From positions 62,001-126,000 of the forward strand of contig NZ_MDJZ01000003.1 in NCBI RefSeq assembly GCF_002151125.1: a DNA stretch of 64,000 nt, read 5' to 3'. This DNA comes from Clavibacter michiganensis (GTDB taxonomy: Bacteria > Actinomycetota > Actinomycetes > Actinomycetales > Microbacteriaceae). The position numbers and the translations under genes are program-made. Position 1 is the stretch's first letter. Each line of letters opens with the position of its first letter. This document shows, piece by piece, positions 57,535-64,000 of the stretch. The notes below the pieces were generated by a model. It was not told the origin of the DNA. It saw only the letters and a program-made list of their open reading frames with translations, and made no database searches.

Positions 57535-58491
57535 ATGGCCATCGACGACATCCACACCCCCGTGCTCCTCGAGCGCTGCCTCGAGCTGCTCGCCCCCGCC
57601 CTCCAGGGCGAGGGCGCCGTGCTGGTCGACGCCACCCTCGGGATGGCCGGCCACTCCGAGGCGTTCCTCGACGCGCTGCCCGGGCTCCGCCTCGTCGGGC
57701 TCGACCGCGACCCGGACGCCCTCGCCATCGCGGGGGAGCGGCTCGCGCGCTTCGGCGACCGGGTCCACCTCGTGCACACCGTCTACGACGGGATCGGGCG
57801 CGCGCTCGACGGGCTCGGCATCGGCGAGGTGCAGGGCGTGTTCTTCGACCTCGGCGTCTCGTCGCTCCAGCTCGACCGCGTCGAGCGCGGCTTCTCGTAC
57901 TCGCAGGACGCCCCCCTCGACATGCGCATGGACGGGACCGCGGGTCTCACCGCAGCCCAGGTCGTCGCGGAGTACGACGAGCTCGAGCTGCGCCGGATCT
58001 TCTACGACTACGGGGAGGAGAAGCTCGCGCCGCGCTACGCCAGCCGCATCGTCCAGGCGCGGGAGGTCGAGCCGATCACGACGTCGGCGCGGCTGGTGGA
58101 GATCATCCAGCAGGCGACGCCCGCCGCGGTGCAGCGGGCCGGGCACCCCGCGAAGCGCGTGTTCCAGGCGCTGCGCATCGAGGTCAACCAGGAGCTGAGC
58201 GTGCTCGCGCGGGCCATGCCCGCCGCGATCGACCGGCTGGCCGTCGGCGGCCGCGTCGTCGTCGAGTCCTACCAGTCGCTGGAGGACCGCATCGTGAAGC
58301 GCGAGCTGCGCACGCGGTCCACGAGCACGGCGCCCGTCGGGCTCCCCGTCGAGCTGCCCGAGCACCGTCCGGAGCTCAAGCTCCTCGTCCGCGGCGCCGA
58401 GCTCGCGGACCAGCACGAGATCGCCCGCAACCCCCGCGCCGCTTCCGTCCGGTTGCGCGCCGCCGAACGAGCCAGGAGGCGACACGCATGA
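57535..58491 (+). CDS. rsmH: 16S rRNA (cytosine(1402)-N4)-methyltransferase RsmH (MraW)
   Basis: A 318-residue SAM-dependent methyltransferase. [13 protein letters not shown] start, SAM motif [57 protein letters not shown] and the C-terminal [17 protein letters not shown] are all family signatures. It modifies C1402 in the ribosomal P site. It overlaps the ftsL-like gene by ATGA. Starts at ATG 57535; the 103-base gap after mraZ is GC-rich and holds no other gene. Confidence 0.95.
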   Translation: MAIDDIHTPVLLERCLELLAPALQGEGAVLVDATLGMAGHSEAFLDALPGLRLVGLDRDPDALAIAGERLARFGDRVHLVHTVYDGIGRALDGLGIGEVQGVFFDLGVSSLQLDRVERGFSYSQDAPLDMRMDGTAGLTAAQVVAEYDELELRRIFYDYGEEKLAPRYASRIVQAREVEPITTSARLVEIIQQATPAAVQRAGHPAKRVFQALRIEVNQELSVLARAMPAAIDRLAVGGRVVVESYQSLEDRIVKRELRTRSTSTAPVGLPVELPEHRPELKLLVRGAELADQHEIARNPRAASVRLRAAERARRRHA

Positions 58492-59162
58492 CCGATGCAG
58501 CACGCGCGACCGCGCGTCCCCGGATCCGGCCGTCCGCCGAGCCCGCCACCCGCCACATCGAGGTCGTCGCCACCCGCGGCCAGCGCCGGGCCCGCCCCCG
58601 CACCGTCTACGCCGTGATCGTGGTGGGCGGGCTCTTCGCCGTCCTCCTCGCACAGCTCCTCCTCTCCATCGGCCTGTCCGACGGGGCGTACGCGATCCAG
58701 TCGCTCCAGCAGCAGCAGAAGGAGCTGGACCGCACCCACCAGGCGCTCACCGAGGACGTCGACCGGCTGTCGTCCCCGCAGAACCTGGCGCGCAACGCCC
58801 AGGCGCTCGGCATGGTCGCGAGCGCGTCCCCCTCGTTCCTCTCCCTGGACGGCACCATCCAGGGCACGCCCCAGGCGAAGGACGGGGCGACCACGCCGCT
58901 CACCGCCGACACGCTCATCGGGAACTCGCTCCTCACCGGCGTGCCGCTCACCATCGAGAGCGACCCGACGAAGCGCGCCGCCGCCGTCCAGGCAGCCACC
59001 TCGCAGGACGGCGCCGCCGCGGTCGACCCCGGGTCGGCCATCCCCGGGTCCGCCGAGGCCACCGGCGGGGTGACCGCCGGGAGCCCTAGCGCGCCTCCGG
59101 CGTCGGGCGCGGCCTCCGGGCTAGCGTCGGCCACGGCGATCCCGACCCCGCAGACCCGCTGA
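58488..59162 (+). CDS. ftsL: FtsL-like division membrane protein
   Basis: A 224-residue protein at the conserved ftsL position. A basic cytosolic part (1-45) is followed by one helix (about 41-63, [21 protein letters not shown]), a coiled coil with repeated Gln and Leu ([25 protein letters not shown]), and [12 protein letters not shown], the usual FtsL/DivIC end. Unlike short FtsL proteins it continues for about 105 residues of Ala/Ser/Pro-rich, probably disordered sequence. It recruits the FtsI/FtsW septal synthase with FtsB/FtsQ. Confidence 0.83.
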   Translation: MTDAARATARPRIRPSAEPATRHIEVVATRGQRRARPRTVYAVIVVGGLFAVLLAQLLLSIGLSDGAYAIQSLQQQQKELDRTHQALTEDVDRLSSPQNLARNAQALGMVASASPSFLSLDGTIQGTPQAKDGATTPLTADTLIGNSLLTGVPLTIESDPTKRAAAVQAATSQDGAAAVDPGSAIPGSAEATGGVTAGSPSAPPASGAASGLASATAIPTPQTR

Positions 59163-59253
59163 TCCCGCGCCCCGCCGAGGGGTCGCGGCCACCGCACGAC
59201 ACCGCTCCGACGGAGCACAGCACCGCACCGCAGGCACCGAGAGGAACCCCCGA

Positions 59254-61035
59254 GTGAGCACCATCTCGAACCGACGGCGCATCGCCTTCTCCCTCATCGC
59301 GATCCTCGCCGTCATCGGGGTCTTCGTGGTCAAGCTCATCGACATCCAGGTCGTGCAGGCCTCGGAGCTCAACGAGGAGTCGCTCGGCAAGCGGGCGATC
59401 TCGCAGGTCCTGCCCGGCGTCCGCGGCAGCATCTACGACGCCGAGGGCAACGTCCTCGCGGGCAGCGTCCTCCGGTACGACGTGACCATGGATCCGTCGA
59501 AGGCGGCCGACTTCACGCGCACGGTGACGGGCGAGGACGGCGAGCCCGCCAAGGAGGACGTGTCTCTCGCGGACGCCGAGGCGCAGCTGGGCGCGATTAC
59601 CGGGCAGAAGCCCGAGGAGATCCACGGGCTGATCACGGGCGCGCTCGACAAGGACCCGAAGTCCCTGTTCGCCTACGTCACCAAGGGCGTCGACGTCGAC
59701 GCGTACCTCGCCATCCGCGACCTCAAGATCCCGTGGATCTACTTCCAGGCCGTCTCGAGCCGCACCTACCCGAACGGGCAGATCGCGGGGAGCATCCTCG
59801 GCTACATCGCCGGTGACGGCAACGTGAAGGCCGGGCTGGAGCAGGAGTACGACTCGTGCCTCGCCGCCCGGGACGGCGCGCAGACCTACGAGCGCGGCGC
59901 GGACGGCGTGCCCATCGCGGGCAGCACCGTGACGCAGCAGCCCGCGGTCGACGGCAGCGACGTGATGACCAACATCGACACGGACCTCGAGTACTTCGCG
60001 CAGACCGCGGTGGCCGAGCAGGCCGTGAAGGTCGGAGCCGACTACGGGCACGCCACCATCGTCGAGGTGAAGACCGGCAAGGTCCTCGCGGTCGCCGAGT
60101 ACCCCTCGGTCGACCCCAACGACGTCTCGGCCACGAAGTCGGACGACCGGGGGAGCCGGGCGTTCAGCCTGCCGTTCGAGCCCGGATCCACGCTCAAGGC
60201 CGTGACCGCCGCCGCGCTCCTCGACTCGGGCAAGGCCGACCCGGGCACCCGCGTCGTGGCGCCCTACACGTTCACGCGGCCGAACGTGAACCTCAGCGAC
60301 AGCTACGTGCACCCCGACCTCCGCTTCACGCTCGCGGGCGTGCTGATGGACTCGTCGAACACGGGCATCTCCGCGCTCGGCGAGCGCCTGTCGGCATCGG
60401 ACCGCTACGACTACCTGAAGAAGTTCGGCGTCGGCGAGAAGACGGCCATCGACTTCCCGGGCGAGAGCAGCGGCCTCGTGCGCCCGTGGCAGGAGTGGGA
60501 CCCGCAGACCAACTACGCGACCATGTTCGGCCAGGGCCTCACGACCACGGCGCTGCAGGTCGCGAGCATCTACCAGACCATCGGCAACCACGGCGTGAAG
60601 CTGCCGCTGTCGCTGGTCTCCGGCTGCAAGCAGGCCGACGGCACCGTGACCGACCAGCCCGACACGACGGGGGAGCAGGTCATCTCGCCGCAGGCCGCCG
60701 ACTCGACCGTGAACATGCTCGAGACCGTGGTCACCGACGGGCACCTCTCGAAGGACCTGACGATCCCCGGCTACCGCGTCGCCGCGAAGTCCGGCACGGC
60801 GCAGGTCGCCGAGGCCGACGGCAAGTACGGCAAGAACTACCTGGTGTCGATCGCCGGGCTCGCGCCGGCCGAGGACCCCCAGTACGTCGTGTCGATCAGC
60901 CTGGCCAATCCGGATACCATGAAGTCCTCGGCGGCCGCGGCGCCGGTCTTCCAGAAGATCATGTCCCAGGTACTGAAGACCTACCGGGTCCCGCCCTCCA
61001 GCGTGCCGTCCCCGAACCTCCCGACGACCTACTGA
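59254..61035 (+). CDS. ftsI: Septal penicillin-binding protein FtsI (class B transpeptidase)
   Basis: A 593-residue class B penicillin-binding protein. One N-terminal helix (about 10-32), the dimer domain with RGSIYDAEGNVLAGSVLRYDV, and the transpeptidase domain with the active-site Ser312 in STLK (312-315), the SSN motif near residue 367 and KSGTA (512-516). It cross-links peptidoglycan at the division site. The GTG start follows a GAGAGGA ribosome site. No PASTA domain is present. It is placed between ftsL and murE as usual. Confidence 0.94.
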   Translation: MSTISNRRRIAFSLIAILAVIGVFVVKLIDIQVVQASELNEESLGKRAISQVLPGVRGSIYDAEGNVLAGSVLRYDVTMDPSKAADFTRTVTGEDGEPAKEDVSLADAEAQLGAITGQKPEEIHGLITGALDKDPKSLFAYVTKGVDVDAYLAIRDLKIPWIYFQAVSSRTYPNGQIAGSILGYIAGDGNVKAGLEQEYDSCLAARDGAQTYERGADGVPIAGSTVTQQPAVDGSDVMTNIDTDLEYFAQTAVAEQAVKVGADYGHATIVEVKTGKVLAVAEYPSVDPNDVSATKSDDRGSRAFSLPFEPGSTLKAVTAAALLDSGKADPGTRVVAPYTFTRPNVNLSDSYVHPDLRFTLAGVLMDSSNTGISALGERLSASDRYDYLKKFGVGEKTAIDFPGESSGLVRPWQEWDPQTNYATMFGQGLTTTALQVASIYQTIGNHGVKLPLSLVSGCKQADGTVTDQPDTTGEQVISPQAADSTVNMLETVVTDGHLSKDLTIPGYRVAAKSGTAQVAEADGKYGKNYLVSIAGLAPAEDPQYVVSISLANPDTMKSSAAAAPVFQKIMSQVLKTYRVPPSSVPSPNLPTTY

Positions 61036-61038
61036 GAG

Positions 61039-62592
61039 ATGAGGGCGATGACCTCCCCTGCCACCCCCGCCCTCCGCCCCGAGCATCCCGTCGCACGGTC
61101 GCTGTCCGGCCTGGTGCGCGACTTCGCGCTCGACGTCTCCGGCGACGTGGACGACGTGGAGGTCACCGGCGTGACCCTGTCCTCCGGCGACGTGCAGCCC
61201 GGCGACCTCTACGTGGGCCTCCGCGGGGCCCGTGCGCACGGCGCCCGCTTCGCGACGGCCGCGGCCGAGAGCGGCGCGGTCGCGGTGCTCACGGACCCCG
61301 ACGGCCTGGCCGACGCGCAGGGCTCCGGGCTCCCGGTGATCCTCACCCCCGACCCGCGCGCCGCGCTCGGCGACATCGCCGCGTGGGTCCACCGCTCCGC
61401 GGAGAACCCGGCCACGCTCTACGGGGTCACGGGCACCAACGGCAAGACGAGCGTGGTCTACCTGCTCGACGGGCTGCTCCGGCAGCTCGGCGTGGTGACG
61501 GGGCTCACCTCCACGGCCGAGCGCCGCATCGGCGAGGAGAGCATCACGAGCCGCCTCACCACGCCCGAGGCGAGCGAGCTGCACGCGCTCCTGGCGCGCA
61601 TGCGCGAGGCCGAGGTCCGCGCGGTCACGATCGAGGTCTCGGCGCAGGCCCTCACCCGCCACCGGGTCGACGGACTCGTCTTCGACGTGGCCGCCTTCAT
61701 CAACCTGAGCCACGACCACCTCGACGACTACGCCGACTTCGAGGAGTACTTCGAGGCGAAGGCCGCGTTCTTCGACCCCGACCGCGCGCGTCGCGGCGTC
61801 GTCTCGCTCGACACCGAGTGGGGCCAGCGCATCGTCGAGGGATCCCGGATCCCGATGACGACGATCTCCTCGAAGCCCGGCGTCGAGGCCGACTGGACCG
61901 TGACGGTGCTCGAGCAGACCCCCGACTCCACCGGGTTCCGCCTCGAGGGGCCCGACAACCGCGTGCTCGTCTCGCGCGTGCCCGTGCCCGGCTGGTTCAT
62001 GGCGGCCAACGCGGGACTCGCGATCGTGATGCTCGTCGAGTCCGGCTACGACCTCGACGCGGTGGCGCACGTGCTCGACCGCGACGGCGGCGTCCAGGCG
62101 TACATCCCGGGCCGCGCCGAGCGCGTGTCGGGCGAGCGCGGCCCCCTCTTCTTCGTCGACTACGGCCACACGCCCGACGCCTTCGAGCAGACGCTGCAGG
62201 CGCTGCGCCCGTTCACGCCCGGCAGGCTCGTGATGGTGTTCGGCGCCGACGGCGACCGGGACACCACGAAGCGCGCCGAGATGGGCGCGATCGCGGCCCG
62301 GCTCGCGGACGTCGTCGTCATCACCGACTACCACCCGCGCTACGAGGACCCGGCGTCGATCCGGGCGAGCCTCATCGCGGGCGCCCGGGCCGCGGTGCCC
62401 GACCGCGAGATCCACGAGGTGCCCGACCCCGCCACGGCGATCCGCACGGCGGTGTCGCTGGTCGGCGAGGGGGACACCATCCTCGTCGCCGGACCCGGGC
62501 ACGAGGACTACCACGAGGTGGCGGGCGTCAAGATCCCGTTCTCCGCCCGTGACGACGCGCGCGCGGCCCTCCGCGACGCAGGCTGGAGCTGA
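61039..62592 (+). CDS. murE: UDP-MurNAc-tripeptide synthetase MurE, with altered third-residue specificity motif
   Basis: A 517-residue Mur ligase that adds the third stem amino acid. The ATP loop is TGTNGKTS (131-138); the SLT/SAQAL and FINLSHDHLDDYADFEEY segments and the late GPGHEDYHEV are typical MurE blocks. The specificity motif, DNPR in diaminopimelate enzymes, reads DYHPR here (430-434, within TDYHPRYEDP). That suggests a diamino acid other than meso-diaminopimelate, as known for the B-type peptidoglycan of Microbacteriaceae. The start is ATG 61039 or ATG 61048. It lies 3 bases after ftsI. Confidence 0.93.
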   Translation: MRAMTSPATPALRPEHPVARSLSGLVRDFALDVSGDVDDVEVTGVTLSSGDVQPGDLYVGLRGARAHGARFATAAAESGAVAVLTDPDGLADAQGSGLPVILTPDPRAALGDIAAWVHRSAENPATLYGVTGTNGKTSVVYLLDGLLRQLGVVTGLTSTAERRIGEESITSRLTTPEASELHALLARMREAEVRAVTIEVSAQALTRHRVDGLVFDVAAFINLSHDHLDDYADFEEYFEAKAAFFDPDRARRGVVSLDTEWGQRIVEGSRIPMTTISSKPGVEADWTVTVLEQTPDSTGFRLEGPDNRVLVSRVPVPGWFMAANAGLAIVMLVESGYDLDAVAHVLDRDGGVQAYIPGRAERVSGERGPLFFVDYGHTPDAFEQTLQALRPFTPGRLVMVFGADGDRDTTKRAEMGAIAARLADVVVITDYHPRYEDPASIRASLIAGARAAVPDREIHEVPDPATAIRTAVSLVGEGDTILVAGPGHEDYHEVAGVKIPFSARDDARAALRDAGWS

Positions 62593-62593
62593 C

Positions 62594-64000
62594 ATGATCG
62601 CCCTCACCCTCGCCGAGATCGCCGAGGCGGTCGACGGCCGGCTGCTGCTGCGCGGCGACGCGACCGCGCAGACCGTCGTCGACGGCGCGGTCGACACCGA
62701 CAGCCGGCTCATCGCCCCCGGCGGGATCTTCGTCGCCAAGCCCGGCGAGGAGACCGACGGGCACCTGTTCGCGCCCGCGGCCGTCCAGGCCGGGGCCGCG
62801 CTCCTCCTCGTCGAGCGCGAGCTCGACCTGCCCGTGCCCCAGGTGCTCGTGCCCGACGTCGTCGACGCGCTCGGCCGGCTGGCGCACGAGGTCGTCGCCC
62901 GCGTGCGCGCCCTCGGCGACCTGCGGATGGTGGCGGTCACCGGATCCAACGGCAAGACCACGACCAAGAACCTGCTGCACGCGATCCTCGAGACCCAGGG
63001 CGAGACCGTGTCGCCCGTCGCGTCCTTCAACAACGAGGTCGGCGCGCCGCTGACGATGCTCAAGGTCACGCGCTCGACGCGGTTCCTGGTGGCGGAGATG
63101 GGCGCGAGCGGGCTCGGCGAGATCACGCGGCTCATCCGCATGGCCAAGCCCGACGTCGGCATCGTGCTCACCGTGGGGCTCGCCCATGCGGGCGGCTTCG
63201 GCGGCATCGAGCAGACGCTCGTCACCAAGACCGAGATGGTCAAGGACCTCCTGCCCGAGGACACGGCCGTGCTCAACGCCGACGACCCGCGGGTCTCCTC
63301 CATGAGCGACAAGACCGAGGCGCCCGTGCTGTGGTTCGGGCGGGACGCGCGCGCCGCCGTCCGCGCGACCGACGTCGTCGCGTCCGCGGCCGGCACGACC
63401 TTCACGCTCCACCTGCCCGACGGATCCACGCGCCCCGTGTCGTTCCGGGTGCTCGGCGAGCACCACGTGACCAATGCGCTGGCCGCGGCGGCGGGCGCCT
63501 GGGCGCTCGGCGTCGACGGCGACTCCATCGTCTCCGCGCTGCAGACCGTGCAGCGCGCCGAGCGCTGGCGCATGGAGGTCCTCGGCGGCAACGGCGTCAC
63601 GATCATCAACGACGCCTACAACGCGAGCCCCGACTCCATGGCGGCAGCGCTCCGCACGCTCGCGCAGATCCGCGGGCCCGAGCAGCGCACGGTCGCGGTC
63701 CTCGGCGAGATGAGCGAGCTCGGCGAGTTCTCCGAGGAGGAGCACGACCGCGTGGGCCTCCTCGCGGTGCGCCTCAACATCGGCCAGCTCGTGGTCGTCG
63801 GCCGACCCGCCCGCCGCCTGCACCTCGAGGCCATCGCGCAGGGCTCCTGGGACGGCGAGTCGATCTTCGCCGAGGACGCCGCGGAGGCCCGCGAGATCCT
63901 CGACCGGATCCTCCGCGACGGCGATCTCGTGCTCGTCAAGTCGTCCAACTCCGCGGGGCTGCGGTTCCTCGGCGACGAGCTGGGGGAGAAGTACGCGTGG
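62594..64000 (+). CDS. murF: UDP-MurNAc-pentapeptide synthetase MurF, 3' end cut by window
   Basis: The first 469 codons of the ligase that adds D-Ala-D-Ala; the stop lies beyond the window. The N-terminal domain has VDTDSRLIAPGGIFVAKPGEETDGHLF (UDP-substrate binding), the ATP loop is VTGSNGKTTTKNLL, and FNNEVGAPLTML, MGASGLGEI and INDAYNASPDSM are the standard blocks. The ATG is one base after the murE stop, so the two are translated together. mraY and murD would be expected next. Confidence 0.95.
   Translation, partial: MIALTLAEIAEAVDGRLLLRGDATAQTVVDGAVDTDSRLIAPGGIFVAKPGEETDGHLFAPAAVQAGAALLLVERELDLPVPQVLVPDVVDALGRLAHEVVARVRALGDLRMVAVTGSNGKTTTKNLLHAILETQGETVSPVASFNNEVGAPLTMLKVTRSTRFLVAEMGASGLGEITRLIRMAKPDVGIVLTVGLAHAGGFGGIEQTLVTKTEMVKDLLPEDTAVLNADDPRVSSMSDKTEAPVLWFGRDARAAVRATDVVASAAGTTFTLHLPDGSTRPVSFRVLGEHHVTNALAAAAGAWALGVDGDSIVSALQTVQRAERWRMEVLGGNGVTIINDAYNASPDSMAAALRTLAQIRGPEQRTVAVLGEMSELGEFSEEEHDRVGLLAVRLNIGQLVVVGRPARRLHLEAIAQGSWDGESIFAEDAAEAREILDRILRDGDLVLVKSSNSAGLRFLGDELGEKYAW

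Noticed and set aside
59086-63609. A 1507-codon open frame on the minus strand opposite ftsI, murE and murF
   Set aside because: It is antisense to conserved cell-wall genes, low-complexity and without start or ribosome-site support.
1-64000. tRNA, rRNA or tmRNA genes in intergenic gaps
   Set aside because: No TTCGANNC loop with matching stems was found in any gap; gaps are mostly below 250 bases.

Overview
The window reads as chromosomal DNA of a high-GC actinobacterium, most likely of the family Microbacteriaceae and quite possibly a Clavibacter-like plant associate. The evidence is a very high G+C content, frequent GTG starts with 1-4 base gene overlaps, a mycothione reductase (mycothiol is actinobacterial), a GarA/FtsR/MerR block, a PASTA kinase next to an Rv2175c-like gene and a prenyl synthase, and an mraZ-rsmH-ftsL-ftsI-murE-murF cluster. 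The species is inferred, not proven. I see no rRNA, tRNA, insertion sequence, prophage or CRISPR array.

Layout. 1-12.1 kb: the end of a gamma-glutamyltransferase, a SufU-like scaffold, then a purine/molybdenum-hydroxylase district (MocA-like cytidylyltransferase, guanine deaminase, XdhC, a permease, a fused 2Fe-2S/molybdenum xanthine dehydrogenase subunit and its FAD subunit), interrupted by three related four-helix membrane modules, two of them fused. 12.3-24 kb: accessory genes, including a lipoprotein, a Stealth phosphotransferase overlapping a J-domain gene, a DNA-glycosylase-like protein, an S4 protein, a Tat/lipoprotein flavin amine oxidase whose two halves are in swapped (circularly permuted) order, a frameshifted small gene, and a NUDIX protein fused to a PIN/NYN-like domain. 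24-31 kb: an ABC importer operon ending in a glycerophosphodiesterase-inositol monophosphatase fusion, with a divergent LacI regulator and a palindromic operator candidate. 31-37 kb: DUF3097, an emfourin-type inhibitor with its M4 metalloprotease, and a CitA/DcuS-type two-component system divergent from a DctA-type symporter. 37-51 kb: garA, ftsR, a 46-bp tandem repeat, a second MerR gene, an orphan ParA, pyruvate carboxylase, mycothione reductase, peptide deformylase, an acyl-CoA ligase, glucokinase, an acyltransferase and DAHP synthase. 51-64 kb: PASTA kinase, LysM protein, Rv2175c-like protein, prenyl synthase, DUF3040, and the division/cell-wall cluster up to a truncated murF.

How the genes work together. 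Guanine deaminase, xanthine dehydrogenase, XdhC and MocA form a coherent guanine-to-urate route with cofactor maturation. The ABC operon has the same order of functions as ugpBAECQ (binding protein, permeases, ATPase, phosphodiesterase), but its last enzyme carries a second phosphatase domain, which suggests uptake and full breakdown of a glycerophosphodiester such as glycerophosphoinositol. The kinase, GarA and the Rv2175c-like protein form a signalling set close to the division cluster, whose promoter carries three 10-bp-spaced MraZ boxes.

Two DNA-level signals cross gene boundaries. Many genes have a TANNNT -10 element exactly 6 bases before the start codon, as expected for leaderless mRNAs, and this fixes several start sites. 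The palindrome GGATCC occurs about ten times more often than composition predicts, in all reading frames. Two small genes look frameshifted by one extra CG unit in a CG run; sequencing error cannot be excluded.
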